Below, in pieces: positions 1 through 7,932 of a DNA stretch of 64,000 nt. The notes under the pieces are model-generated. The model was given only the letters and a program-made list of their open reading frames with translations, was not told where the DNA came from and ran no database searches. Where the stretch lies: positions 1-64,000 of the forward strand of contig NZ_NINW01000032.1 of assembly GCF_002188465.1 (NCBI RefSeq), in the 5' to 3' direction. The stretch's first letter is position 1, and every line of letters starts with the position of its first letter. The position numbers and the translations under genes were made by a program. Origin of the DNA: Pigmentiphaga sp. NML080357 (lineage in GTDB: Bacteria > Pseudomonadota > Gammaproteobacteria > Burkholderiales > Burkholderiaceae_B).

Positions 1-127
1 ACACCGTCAGGCCGCACTCCAGTCTAGGCTATTTGACACCGCAGCAGGCCGCCCAGGTCGCTGCATCAAGATTACCAACCGAAGCTAGATTCCAAATCCC
101 AGTGGTGTGAAAAATCCGAGCAGGTCA
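1..127 (+). mobile_element. Right end of an IS3-family insertion sequence (left part outside window)
   Basis: The first 110 bases encode the extreme C-terminus of an IS3-type transposase. The stop codon is followed by a short AT-richer tail ending in GAGCAGGTCA near position 127. IS3-family elements usually end close downstream of the transposase stop with an inverted repeat whose outer bases are TGA/TCA, so I place the right end near 127. The left end and target duplication lie outside the window, so the boundary is an estimate. Confidence 0.55.
3..110 (+). CDS. IS3-family transposase (OrfB/integrase-type), C-terminal 35 residues, cut by the window edge
   Basis: Reading from base 3 gives TVRPHSSLGYLTPQQAA followed by about 18 more residues and a TGA at 108-110. 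RPHSSLGY-x-TP is the well-known C-terminal signature of IS3-family DDE transposases, just after the catalytic glutamate helix. Only the tail is visible, so subgroup, intactness and frameshift status cannot be judged. The frame points toward the 3' end of rhlE, so the IS is inserted tail-to-tail with that gene. The call rests on the motif and the short remaining length. Confidence 0.75.
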   Translation, partial: TVRPHSSLGYLTPQQAAQVAASRLPTEARFQIPVV

Positions 128-143
128 AACCGATAGCGGCGTC

Positions 144-185
144 ATGGACACGTTGTCGCACAACTGGCTACCGGTGGCAAGCATG
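144..185. repeat. 42-bp repeat, copy A (partner at 2101-2142)
   Basis: This 42-base segment aligns without gaps to 2101-2142, with 26 of 42 identical bases, including an exact 11-base core ACTGGCTACCG and matching ATG triplets at both ends. The two copies bracket rhlE on either side. The function is unknown. On the minus strand both read M-x3-G-S-Q, which may be chance or may be the remains of a related short reading frame. Confidence 0.4.
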
Positions 186-278
186 CCATCGGCGCAACAC
201 GGGACGCGGTGGCAGCCCCGTCGACAGGAGCCGGCCAGGAGTGCGGCGCGGCCCATGGTCGGAGCGGTCGAGGCGGCC

Positions 279-690
279 TCAGGCCGCGCGGCGGCGCGAG
301 TCGAAGCGGCGTACGGGCGCATCGCGGCGTTCGCCTTCGGCGCGGCCCGTCCTGGGTCGTTCGTTCCAGGCCTGGGTCGGCCGTTCGCGGCGCTCGGCGT
401 CGCCTTGGGCGGCACGAGGGCGATCGCCCCAGGGCCGTTCGGCGTAGGGACGGTCCGTACGCGCGCGGTCGCTCCTGTCGCCGGCGCCGTAGGCGCGCTC
501 GCGCGGAGCGCGGTCCTGGTAGGACCGCTCGCCCTGGGTGCGGTCGCCATACTGGCGCTCGCCGCGCGGACGATCGCCAAAGACGGGTCGGCTGTCAGGA
601 TCGCGCTCGAAACGGCCGCGGCCTTCGGGGCGGTTGCCGCTGTCGCGGCTCTGGTAGCCGCCGCGGCCGCCCGGGCGCCAACCCGGCTTG
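279..690 (-). repeat. Low-complexity RG/DR-rich C-terminal tail of RhlE
   Basis: This stretch encodes the disordered tail of the helicase. Units such as GDRPRGERQY, GDRTQGERSY and QDRAPRERAY repeat with a period of about ten residues, then degrade. Such internal repeats vary in length between strains by slippage. The tail is chemically suited to RNA binding rather than catalysis. Confidence 0.7.
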
Positions 691-1877
691 CTCCCCGGCC
701 CGCCGCGCCGCGGCCGGTCCGCGCCGGGACGCGGGGCGCGCTGCGGTTCGAGCCCAGGCACGACCTGCACCGGGATGCTCTGGTCGGTATAGCGCTCGAT
801 GTTGCGGATCTTGTGGCGCTCGCCATGCACCGCCAGCGTGAAGGCCAGCCCGTCCCGGCCCGCGCGGCCGGTTCGGCCGATGCGGTGGACATAGTCCTCG
901 GCCTGCATCGGCAGGTCGAAATTGACCACGTGGCTGATGCCCTGCACGTCGATGCCGCGTGCGGCGACGTCGGTGGCAACCAGGATCTGCACCTGGCCGC
1001 GCTGCATCTGCCCCAGCGTACGGGTGCGCTGGCGCTGGTTCATGTCGCCATGCAGCGCCGCGGCGGCAAAGCCCTGGTCGGCAAGCGTATCCGCCAGGTC
1101 ATCGGCGGCACGCTTGGTCGAGGTGAAGACAATGGCTTGCTGGATGTTGACGTCGCGCAGCAGATGGTCCAGGAGGCGCATCTTGTGGCCCATGTCGTCC
1201 GCATACAGCAGCGACTGGGTGATGTTGACGTGCTTTTCCTTCTGCGAGGCGATTTCGATGCGCTGCGGATCGCGCATCATCTTGGCCGCCATGCGCGCCA
1301 CGGAACCGTCGAGGGTAGCCGAGAACAGCAGCGTCTGCCGGCTCTGCGGCGTGCGTGCGACGATGGCCTCGATGTCGTCGATGAATCCCATGTCCAGCAT
1401 GCGGTCCGCTTCGTCCAGCACCAGTACCTCGACCTCGGACAAATCGACCTTGCGCGACTGGACATGATCCAGCAGGCGGCCAGGCGTGGCGACCAGCACA
1501 TCGACCCGGCGCGACAAGGCCTTCAACTGCGCGCCATAGGGCATGCCGCCCACCACCGTGGCGGTGCGCAGCCAGTTCAGCGCCTTGCCGTACGTGCGGG
1601 TGGCATCGGTCACCTGCTGGGCCAGTTCGCGGGTGGGCGTGAGCACCAGCACCCGCACGCCGGGCGTGCGCAGCGGCGAAGCCTGGACCTGCTTGTGCAG
1701 CGCGGGCAGCATGAATGCCGCCGTCTTGCCGCTGCCGGTCTGCGACGACACCATGAGGTCGTGGCCCTCCAGGGCCAGGGGAATCGCGCGGGCCTGCACC
1801 GGCGTGGGTTCGGAGAACCCGGCATCGGTCAGCGCGCTCACGAGGGCGGGGGCAAGACCGAGATCAGAAAAAGACAT
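279..1877 (-). CDS. rhlE: DEAD-box ATP-dependent RNA helicase RhlE
   Basis: A 532-residue cytoplasmic RNA helicase of the RhlE subfamily, expected to remodel ribosomal or structured RNA using ATP. Visible motifs are the Q motif near residues 23-28 (EPTPVQ), Walker A SQTGSGKT at 45-52, PTREL at 81-85, TPGRL at 131-135, DEAD at 155-158, then SAT, ARGID and HRIGRTGR in the second RecA domain. The last ~140 residues are a low-complexity Arg/Gly/Asp/Glu tail with repeated GDR, ERxY and RPR units, probably an RNA-binding region. The start is the ATG after AAGGAATAGGT. A short hairpin lies immediately upstream in the leader, and an IS element sits beyond the stop. Family call is secure. Confidence 0.95.
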   Translation of the reverse strand: MSFSDLGLAPALVSALTDAGFSEPTPVQARAIPLALEGHDLMVSSQTGSGKTAAFMLPALHKQVQASPLRTPGVRVLVLTPTRELAQQVTDATRTYGKALNWLRTATVVGGMPYGAQLKALSRRVDVLVATPGRLLDHVQSRKVDLSEVEVLVLDEADRMLDMGFIDDIEAIVARTPQSRQTLLFSATLDGSVARMAAKMMRDPQRIEIASQKEKHVNITQSLLYADDMGHKMRLLDHLLRDVNIQQAIVFTSTKRAADDLADTLADQGFAAAALHGDMNQRQRTRTLGQMQRGQVQILVATDVAARGIDVQGISHVVNFDLPMQAEDYVHRIGRTGRAGRDGLAFTLAVHGERHKIRNIERYTDQSIPVQVVPGLEPQRAPRPGADRPRRGGPGSKPGWRPGGRGGYQSRDSGNRPEGRGRFERDPDSRPVFGDRPRGERQYGDRTQGERSYQDRAPRERAYGAGDRSDRARTDRPYAERPWGDRPRAAQGDAERRERPTQAWNERPRTGRAEGERRDAPVRRFDSRRRAA

Positions 1878-1890
1878 ACCTATTCCTTAC

Positions 1891-1907
1891 GTTGCGTAAT
1901 GCGCAAC
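1891..1907 (-). promoter_or_regulatory. Short inverted repeat in the rhlE leader
   Basis: GTTGCG-N5-CGCAAC forms a perfect 6-bp stem with a 5-base loop, 14 bases before the rhlE start codon and just 5' of its AAGGAA ribosome-binding site. It could be an operator half-site pair, or an RNA hairpin that limits ribosome access and is opened by the helicase itself. No factor can be assigned from sequence alone. Confidence 0.35.
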
Positions 1908-2383
1908 GCAAGCGTTCCAGTCGAACGCGCCGGGTGCGCAGGGGCACACGGGACCATGACCCATTCTGGGTCGGTTTCATCAAGCAAGCCTGGAAAGCTG
2001 GCGCTACGCTGCGGAGACGGATGTGCCGCTCCGGACGGATCATCGGCGCCGACCGATATCACCGTGCGCGCAAGCGAAGGGAAAAACGAGGTCAGAGACG
2101 ATGCAGTTTTCGGTCAACCACTGGCTACCGATCGTCTGCATGGAGGCCACGCCGGTGTCCGAGAGGACGGTGACGTGATTTGTGCAGTACAGCAATGATA
2201 CCTGAGAAATAGAGGCAGGGATAGCCCCAATACGCACCGAAAGCCCTAATCACCTGTGGGGCGAACAAATCCCGCCCCGCTGTGGCAACAATGAAACACT
2301 CAAGCCGGCTAAACCGCAGTGAACTTACGCATCTGGGAATGCGCCAAACCGCCGAAACCGACACCAGACAACGAGCCCAGCCA
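1908..2383. other. Gene-free intergenic region between rhlE and clpA
   Basis: No open frame in this ~480-base stretch looks like a real protein. Composition is less GC-skewed than the neighbours and no codon pattern stands out. It contains copy B of the 42-bp repeat and, at its clpA end, leads into the three-hairpin element. It presumably carries the rhlE promoter, but I could not pick a convincing -35/-10 pair. Confidence 0.5.
2101..2142. repeat. 42-bp repeat, copy B (partner at 144-185)
   Basis: Gap-free match to 144-185 (26/42 bases, exact 11-base core). It lies in the rhlE-clpA gap. The two copies are in direct orientation about 1.96 kb apart with rhlE between them, as in a degenerate flanking repeat. 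No transposase is seen between them. Confidence 0.4.
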
Positions 2384-2461
2384 GGCACAGTGGATCCGGC
2401 TCCGCCGGTCCACCAGTGCCGCCCCCCGGAGGCGCGCGTCAGCGCGTACGGGAGGGACCCG
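2384..2461 (-). repeat. Three-hairpin intergenic element, copy after clpA
   Basis: Directly after the clpA stop, reading on the minus strand, are three hairpins. The first is CGCG-CTGA-CGCG. The second is a C-run/G-run stem. The third, at 2384-2420, pairs GGCAC/GTGCC, GTGGA/TCCAC and CCGGC/GCCGG around a GGA loop with a single bulged A. The same architecture recurs after exbB, argF, yajQ and htpX with compensating base changes. It may serve as a 3'-end processing or termination structure. It lacks a T-run, so it is not a classical intrinsic terminator. Confidence 0.75.
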
Positions 2462-4753
2462 TCAATCCGCCAGTTCAACCTCCGGCTGCGGCGCCGCCTT
2501 CGGAGGCGAGTCGTCGAAGCTGAGCTTGATTTCGTCGCCCACGACGTCGACCGTCACCCGGCCGCCGTTGACCAGCTTGCCGAACAGCAGTTCGTCGGCC
2601 AGCGCCCGGCGGATGGTGTCCTGGATCAGGCGCTGCATCGGACGCGCGCCCATCAGCGGATCGAAGCCCTTCTTGCCGAGGTAGGCCCGCAAGGCATCGG
2701 TGAAGATGACCTCGACGCGCTTCTCGTGCAGTTGCTCTTCGAGCTGCATCAGGAACTTGTCGACCACGCGCAGGATGATCTCCTCGTTCAGCGACTTGAA
2801 CGAAATGATGGAATCCAGGCGGTTGCGGAACTCGGGCGTGAACATCCGCTTGATTTCCGCCATTTCGTCGCCCTGCTCGCGCGCGCCGGCAAAGCCGATC
2901 ACGTTCTTCTGCAGGGTCTCGGCGCCGGCGTTGGTCGTCATGATGATGATGACGTTGCGGAAATCCGCCTTCCGGCCGTTGTTGTCGGTCAGCGTTCCGT
3001 GGTCCATGACCTGCAGAAGGATGTTGAAGACCTCGGGGTGGGCCTTCTCGATCTCGTCCAGCAGCAGCACGCAATGCGGCTTCTTGGTGATGGCCTCGGT
3101 AAGCAGGCCGCCCTGGTCGAAGCCGACGTACCCGGGAGGCGCGCCGATCAGGCGGGACACGGCGTGGCGCTCCATGTACTCGGACATGTCGAAGCGCAGC
3201 AGCTCGATCCCGAGAATGAACGCCAACTGCTTGGCGACCTCGGTCTTGCCGACGCCGGTGGGGCCCGAGAACAGGAAGGCGCCGATGGGCTTGTCGGGCT
3301 TGCCCAGGCCCGAGCGCGCCATCTTGATGGACGCGGACAGCGCGTCGATGGCGGCGTCCTGGCCGAACACCACGGCCTTCAGGTCGCGCTCGAGCGTGGC
3401 CAGCTTGCTGCGGTCGTCGCTGGAGACGGCCTGCGGCGGGATCCGGGCGATCTTGGAGACGATGTCCTCGATCTCGGCCTTGCCGATGACCTTCTTCTGC
3501 CGCGACTTGGGCAGGATGCGCTGCGCCGCGCCGGCCTCGTCGATGACGTCGATGGCCTTGTCGGGCAGGTGCCGGTCGTTGATGAACTTGGCCGACAGTT
3601 CGGCCGCCGCCGACAGCGCCGCGGACGAGTACTTGACGCTGTGGTGGTCTTCGAAGCGCTGCTTGAGCCCGCGCAGGATCTGCACGGTCTGCTCGACGCT
3701 GGGCTCGTTGACGTCGATCTTCTGGAAGCGCCGCGACAACGCGTGGTCCTTCTCGAAGATGCCGCGGTACTCGGTATACGTGGTCGCGCCTATGCACTTC
3801 AGCTGGCCCGAGGACAGGGCCGGCTTGAGCAGGTTGGAGGCGTCCAGCGTCCCGCCCGACGCCGCGCCGGCGCCGATGAGCGTGTGGATCTCGTCGATGA
3901 ACAGCACCGCCTTGGGGCTTTCCTTCAATTGCTTGAGGACGGCCTTCAGGCGCTGCTCGAAATCGCCCCGGTACTTGGTGCCGGCCAGCAGCGCTCCCAT
4001 GTCGAGCGAATAGACGCAGGCGTCGGCGAGCACGTCGGGCACCGCGCCCTCGGTGATGCGCCAGGCAAGGCCCTCGGCGATGGCGGTCTTGCCCACGCCG
4101 GCCTCGCCCACGAGCAGCGGATTGTTCTTGCGGCGGCGGCACAGCACCTGGATGACCCGCTCGACCTCGCTGTCGCGACCGATGAGGGGATCGATCTTGC
4201 CCGCCTTGGCGGCCAGGTTCAGGTTCTGGGTGTACTGGTCCAGCGGCGACTGCTTGGCCTCCCCTTCGGCCTCGGCCTCCGGCTCCTTGGGAGTGCTGGA
4301 GGATTCGAGCTGGGGTTGCTTGGTGATGCCGTGGGACATGAAATTGACCACGTCCAGCCGCGTGATTCCCTGCTGGTGCAGGTAGTAGACGGCGTGGGAG
4401 TCTTTTTCGCCGAAGATGGCGACCAGCACGTTGGAGCCGGCCACCTCCTTCTTGCCGTTGCCGGTCGACTGCACGTGCATGATCGCGCGCTGGATGACGC
4501 GCTGAAAACCCAGCGTCGGCTGGGTATCGGCCTCTTCCGTGCCGGGAATGACGGGCGTGTTGTCGTTGACGAAATTGCGCAGGTTGCGGCGCAGGTCGTC
4601 CAGATTGGCGGCGCAGGCGCGCAGCACCTCGGCCGCCGACGGATTGTCGAGCAGCGAGAGCAGCAAATGCTCTACCGTGATGAATTCGTGCCGGGCCTGG
4701 CGGGCCTCGACGAAAGCCATGTGAAGGCTAACTTCCAATTCTTGAGAAATCAC
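2462..4753 (-). CDS. clpA: ATP-dependent Clp protease ATP-binding subunit ClpA
   Basis: The AAA+ unfoldase of the ClpAP protease, 763 residues, the usual family length. The N domain spans residues 1-145, followed by an acidic linker near 155-167. The first Walker A is GEAGVGKT at 216-223 with Walker B LFIDE near 284-288. The second Walker A is GPTGVGKT at 497-504. A later IGF tripeptide in VIGFAG is the ClpP-docking loop. The start is taken as a GTG that overlaps the clpS stop (GTGA), with GGAGG five bases upstream. A longer in-frame upstream extension overlaps clpS and lacks family similarity. It is co-transcribed with its adaptor gene. No clpP lies in the window. Confidence 0.97.
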   Translation of the reverse strand: MISQELEVSLHMAFVEARQARHEFITVEHLLLSLLDNPSAAEVLRACAANLDDLRRNLRNFVNDNTPVIPGTEEADTQPTLGFQRVIQRAIMHVQSTGNGKKEVAGSNVLVAIFGEKDSHAVYYLHQQGITRLDVVNFMSHGITKQPQLESSSTPKEPEAEAEGEAKQSPLDQYTQNLNLAAKAGKIDPLIGRDSEVERVIQVLCRRRKNNPLLVGEAGVGKTAIAEGLAWRITEGAVPDVLADACVYSLDMGALLAGTKYRGDFEQRLKAVLKQLKESPKAVLFIDEIHTLIGAGAASGGTLDASNLLKPALSSGQLKCIGATTYTEYRGIFEKDHALSRRFQKIDVNEPSVEQTVQILRGLKQRFEDHHSVKYSSAALSAAAELSAKFINDRHLPDKAIDVIDEAGAAQRILPKSRQKKVIGKAEIEDIVSKIARIPPQAVSSDDRSKLATLERDLKAVVFGQDAAIDALSASIKMARSGLGKPDKPIGAFLFSGPTGVGKTEVAKQLAFILGIELLRFDMSEYMERHAVSRLIGAPPGYVGFDQGGLLTEAITKKPHCVLLLDEIEKAHPEVFNILLQVMDHGTLTDNNGRKADFRNVIIIMTTNAGAETLQKNVIGFAGAREQGDEMAEIKRMFTPEFRNRLDSIISFKSLNEEIILRVVDKFLMQLEEQLHEKRVEVIFTDALRAYLGKKGFDPLMGARPMQRLIQDTIRRALADELLFGKLVNGGRVTVDVVGDEIKLSFDDSPPKAAPQPEVELAD

Positions 4754-5070
4754 GCTTCCTCCATGATGCACTGAAGCGGATGCTGGTTCTGCCGAGCGAA
4801 ACGGCTTACCTGGTCGATTTTGGTCCTGGCGATGTCGCGCGGATAGACCCCGCACACCCCCCGGCCCTCGTGATGCACCTTGAGCATGATTTGGGTGGCC
4901 TGCTCTCGCCCCTTGCTGAAAAACTTCTCCAATACCAGCACAACGAACTCCATCGGCGTGTAATCGTCGTTCAACAACACCACCGTGTACATTGGAGGTG
5001 GTTTGGTCTTCGACGGTTCCCGCTCAAGCAGCGTTGTCTGATCCGGTTGAGAATCGAACCCGGTGCCCAT
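4750..5070 (-). CDS. clpS: ClpS, N-degron adaptor of ClpAP
   Basis: A small cytoplasmic adaptor (106 residues) that delivers proteins with destabilising N-terminal residues to ClpA. Diagnostic segments are [12 protein letters not shown], which lines the N-degron pocket, and [11 protein letters not shown] with the conserved histidine. The first ~25 residues form the flexible arm that enters the ClpA pore. The stop overlaps the clpA GTG start, indicating translational coupling. The gene is divergent from a cold-shock gene across a 238-bp promoter region. Confidence 0.97.
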   Translation of the reverse strand: MGTGFDSQPDQTTLLEREPSKTKPPPMYTVVLLNDDYTPMEFVVLVLEKFFSKGREQATQIMLKVHHEGRGVCGVYPRDIARTKIDQVSRFARQNQHPLQCIMEEA

Positions 5071-5179
5071 GCGCCTATTCTATCCACTTGAAAGTGCCCC
5101 GCAAGCCATCAGCATACTCCTATATGCCCGGGCCATCCCGAGCTTGACGCAGCGGTGCATCTTTCCCATTATTTGAAGC

Positions 5180-5205
5180 CCGGGGCTTGATTTATCAAGC
5201 CCCGG
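5180..5205. promoter_or_regulatory. Perfect palindrome in the clpS / cold-shock divergent promoter region
   Basis: CCGGGGCTTGA and its exact reverse complement are separated by TTTA, giving an 11-bp perfect stem. It lies between two divergently transcribed genes, so it ends neither transcript. An operator for both promoters or a structured leader element are the obvious options. No known operator consensus matches. Confidence 0.4.
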
Positions 5206-5308
5206 AATCGTAATACTAGCGCCTGCGACGCGCGCAATCGTCTGCCAACGGCACCCGGGGGAGCGCGCCTCGCATATGTTGTAACCGACTACAAGAAGGC
5301 ATTACGTC

Positions 5309-5542
5309 ATGTCCAGCGATATCAGCCAAGGCAAGAGGGGTACCGGCACCGTCAAATGGTTCAACGACGCCAAGGGCTTCGGATTCATCACGCCCGACGA
5401 CGGCGGCGACGACCTGTTCGCCCATTTCTCCTCCATCCAGATGAACGGCTTCAAGACCCTGAAAGAAGGCCAGAAGGTCACCTTCGAGGCCGCCCAGGGC
5501 CCCAAGGGCAAGCAGGCGCTCAACATCAGCGAAGCGGTCTGA
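5309..5542 (+). CDS. CspA-family cold-shock protein
   Basis: A 77-residue single-stranded nucleic-acid chaperone made of one cold-shock OB-fold. RNP1 is KGFGFITP and RNP2 is DLFAHFS, both with the aromatic residues that stack on RNA. It has an N-terminal extension of about eight residues (MSSDISQG) relative to the shortest Csp proteins. A leader of roughly 100 bases or more is likely, as in other csp genes. Which paralogue of the organism's csp set it represents cannot be told from this locus. Confidence 0.93.
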   Translation: MSSDISQGKRGTGTVKWFNDAKGFGFITPDDGGDDLFAHFSSIQMNGFKTLKEGQKVTFEAAQGPKGKQALNISEAV

Positions 5543-5720
5543 CCCTTCCACCGAAGCGGTCTTCCCGCTTGCGCGAGGCGGCCCGGTCCGCTTCGCGCCC
5601 CGCCCATGGCGCGTTTAACCTTGCCGTGGGCCGGGTCATGCTACGCTCGGCGTGGTTGCCGCGGAAACATCACCCCGCGGTGGCTGGTTATATCCTCTTT
5701 CCGACCTAGCCTCCGACGTC

Positions 5721-6185
5721 ATGACTCGCTTCTTCTCCAGACTGCCGCGTCTCGCCACTTGCGCGGGCGCCGGCATCGCCGCCTGGTGCCTGGCCGGCGC
5801 GGTTTCGGCCCAGGCCTCCCTGCCCATGCAAACGCTGCGCGCCGGCATGCACCTCATCCACGCCGAGGTCGCCAGCACGCCCCAGACCCGGGAAAAGGGC
5901 CTGATGTTCCGGGAGCAGTTGGGGGCCAACCAGGGAATGCTCTTCATCTTCGAGGTCCCCGGCACCCAATGCATGTGGATGCGCAACACGCTGGTCCCCC
6001 TGTCGGTCGCCTTCATCGCCGATGACGGCACGATCGCGAATATCGAAGACATGGCGCCAAAAACCGAAGACAGCCACTGCGCCGTCCGGCCGGTGCGCTA
6101 CGCGCTGGAAATGGAACGCGGCTGGTTCGCCAAGCGCGGCCTGAAGGCCGGCTCGCGGATCGACGGCATACCGGGGGCGCGCTGA
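5721..6185 (+). CDS. DUF192 family exported protein
   Basis: A 154-residue protein with a clear N-terminal signal peptide (hydrophobic segment AGIAAWCLAGAVSAQA, cleavage probably after AQA). It is followed by a complete DUF192 domain, recognised from TREKGLMFRE, GMLFIFE and CMWMRNTLVPLSVAFI. The biochemical role of DUF192 is unknown; members are often periplasmic or surface proteins. I chose the ATG at 5721, because the longer in-frame extension has no signal-like start. It stands alone between the cold-shock gene and the hydroxyquinol operon. Confidence 0.85.
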   Translation: MTRFFSRLPRLATCAGAGIAAWCLAGAVSAQASLPMQTLRAGMHLIHAEVASTPQTREKGLMFREQLGANQGMLFIFEVPGTQCMWMRNTLVPLSVAFIADDGTIANIEDMAPKTEDSHCAVRPVRYALEMERGWFAKRGLKAGSRIDGIPGAR

Positions 6186-6235
6186 CGCACGCCGCTGAGG
6201 GCCGCTCGCGCGGCGCGGCGATCCCCAGTCTTTCG

Positions 6236-6303
6236 CGGTGCGTAAAACTCTTTTCCGATTTTTCCGTTTTATTCCCCCACTGCCGCGTCTACATTACGCA
6301 CCG
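6236..6303. promoter_or_regulatory. Spaced 10-bp inverted repeat in the hydroxyquinol dioxygenase promoter
   Basis: CGGTGCGTAA at 6236-6245 and its exact reverse complement TTACGCACCG at 6294-6303 flank an AT-rich 48-base stretch upstream of the dioxygenase. Placement suggests two operator half-sites for a regulator of the catabolic operon. The regulator is not identifiable; the nearest LysR gene is at 9640. Confidence 0.45.
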
Positions 6304-6377
6304 GAAAGCGGCTGCGCCGCGCCGCGCTGCCCGCTCCCGGCAGCCGGCGGCGCGAGCCCCACCGAGGAGACCACGCC

Positions 6378-7241
6378 TTGCGCAACTTGAACGAAGACAC
6401 GATCACCCAGGCCGTGCTCGCCCGGCACGCCCAGGCTCCGGACGCCCGCCTGAAGGAAATCATGACCAGCCTCGTGCAGCACCTGCACGAATTCGCCCGG
6501 GAGGTGAAGCTGACCGAAGCCGAATGGGCGGCGGGCATCGAATTCCTCACGGCCACCGGCCACATCACCGACGACAAGCGCCAGGAATTCATCCTTCTAT
6601 CCGATACGCTGGGGTTGTCCACTCTCGTGACGGCGATGAACCACCGCAAGCCGCCCGCCTGCACCGAAGCGACGGTTTTCGGCCCCTTTTTCGTCGAGGG
6701 CGCGCCCGACTACGCGCTGGGCGACGACATCGCCAACGGCGCGAAAGGCGATCCCTGTTTCGTGCGCGGCACGGTCCGGGGCGTGGACGGCACCCCGATC
6801 GGCGGCGCCGTCATGGAAGTCTGGCAAGCCGATGCCGAGGGCTACTATGACGTGCAGTACGCCGGGGAGCCCGAGCATCGCGGACGGGGACGGATCCGCT
6901 CCGCGCCCGACGGCAGCTTCCACTTCCGCTCCATCCTGGCCGAGGCCTATCCGATTCCCCACGACGGGCCGGTCGGGCGCATGCTGTCCGCCCTCGGCCG
7001 CCATCCCTGGCGTCCGGCCCACCTCCATTTCATGATAAGCGCCGAGGGGTACGAGACCCTGGTGACCCATGTCTTCCGCGACGGCGACCGGTACCTGGAT
7101 TCGGACGCCGTCTTCGGCGTGCGCTCGTCGCTGATCGCGCAATGGGTCCGGCATGAGCCCGGCCCCACGCCCGACGGGGGCAGGAGCGACCAGCCCTTCT
7201 ACACCCTGGATTTCGATTTCGTGCTGAACCCGGCCGCCTAG
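6378..7241 (+). CDS. Hydroxyquinol 1,2-dioxygenase (intradiol ring-cleavage)
   Basis: A non-haem Fe(III) intradiol dioxygenase of 287 residues, expected to cleave hydroxyquinol (1,2,4-trihydroxybenzene) to maleylacetate. It has the N-terminal helical dimerisation domain (residues ~1-95) and the beta-sandwich with predicted iron ligands Tyr157 (EGYYDV), Tyr191 (AYPIP), His215 and His217 (RPAHLHF). Hydroxyquinol specificity is preferred over catechol from the overall sequence feel and from a maleylacetate reductase gene 10 kb away; catechol or chlorocatechol 1,2-dioxygenase is the alternative. The start is a TTG preceded by GAGGAG at 6364-6369. It heads an operon with a SnoaL-like protein and a Bug receptor. 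Confidence 0.82.
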   Translation: MRNLNEDTITQAVLARHAQAPDARLKEIMTSLVQHLHEFAREVKLTEAEWAAGIEFLTATGHITDDKRQEFILLSDTLGLSTLVTAMNHRKPPACTEATVFGPFFVEGAPDYALGDDIANGAKGDPCFVRGTVRGVDGTPIGGAVMEVWQADAEGYYDVQYAGEPEHRGRGRIRSAPDGSFHFRSILAEAYPIPHDGPVGRMLSALGRHPWRPAHLHFMISAEGYETLVTHVFRDGDRYLDSDAVFGVRSSLIAQWVRHEPGPTPDGGRSDQPFYTLDFDFVLNPAA

Positions 7242-7281
7242 GCCCGTTCCGCATGCCAGCATCACCGACGGGAGGAATTCC

Positions 7282-7878
7282 ATGTACGACCAAGAAAAAC
7301 TGGCCATCCGCGAACTGGTGGAAAACTGGGCGCTGTGGCGCGACGCCGGAGACTGGGAGCGCTTTGCCACCGTCTGGCACGAGGACGGCCGCATGAACGC
7401 CACCTGGTGCCAGGCCTCGGCCGCCGAATTCATCCGGCAGAGCCGCGCGGGCATGGAGCGCGGCGTCAACATCCTTCATTTCCTGGGCGGCAGCACCATC
7501 GACCGCGAGGGAGACCGCGCCGTGGCTCAGACCAAGATGACCATTTCCCAGCGGGCGACGGTGGACGGCGTGCTGTGCGACGTGGTGTGCACCGGCCGTT
7601 TCTACGATTTCCTGGAAAAGCGCGGCGGCCGCTGGGGCATGGTGGAGCGCCAGCCGATCTACGAGAAGGATCGCCTGGACCCCGTGGACCCGGCCGCCCG
7701 CCTGGAGCTGGACCCAGCGGTGCTGGGCCGCTTTCCGGAGGGCTACCGGCACCTGGCCTACCTGCAGGTCAAGATCGGCATGGACGTCAAGACCACCATG
7801 CCGGGCCTGCACGGCAGCGAGGTGCAGGCGCTCTACGCGCGCGGCAAAGCGTGGCTGGCGGGGTCCGCCCGCCCCTGA
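7282..7878 (+). CDS. SnoaL-like (NTF2-fold) protein
   Basis: A 198-residue soluble protein whose first ~130 residues match the SnoaL/NTF2-like cone fold (IRELVENWALWRDAGDWERF near the start, then HFLGGSTI and the paired strands GRFYDFLEKRGGRW). Members are small enzymes (dehydratases, isomerases, hydroxylase partners) or binding proteins, so the reaction here is open. The position 40 bases after the ring-cleaving dioxygenase, in the same operon, suggests it acts on an aromatic intermediate or feeds the pathway. GGAGGAA precedes the ATG. Confidence 0.7.
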   Translation: MYDQEKLAIRELVENWALWRDAGDWERFATVWHEDGRMNATWCQASAAEFIRQSRAGMERGVNILHFLGGSTIDREGDRAVAQTKMTISQRATVDGVLCDVVCTGRFYDFLEKRGGRWGMVERQPIYEKDRLDPVDPAARLELDPAVLGRFPEGYRHLAYLQVKIGMDVKTTMPGLHGSEVQALYARGKAWLAGSARP

Positions 7879-7932
7879 AGCGCAGCGGCGGACGATGCAT
7901 AACACATAAGAAGCACCACCGAGGAGACAACC

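Noticed and set aside
144-2198. A 684-codon open frame on the plus strand opposite rhlE
   Set aside because: It is the mirror of a well-conserved helicase gene in high-GC DNA, has no recognisable domain and shows repetitive Arg/Ala/Gly composition.
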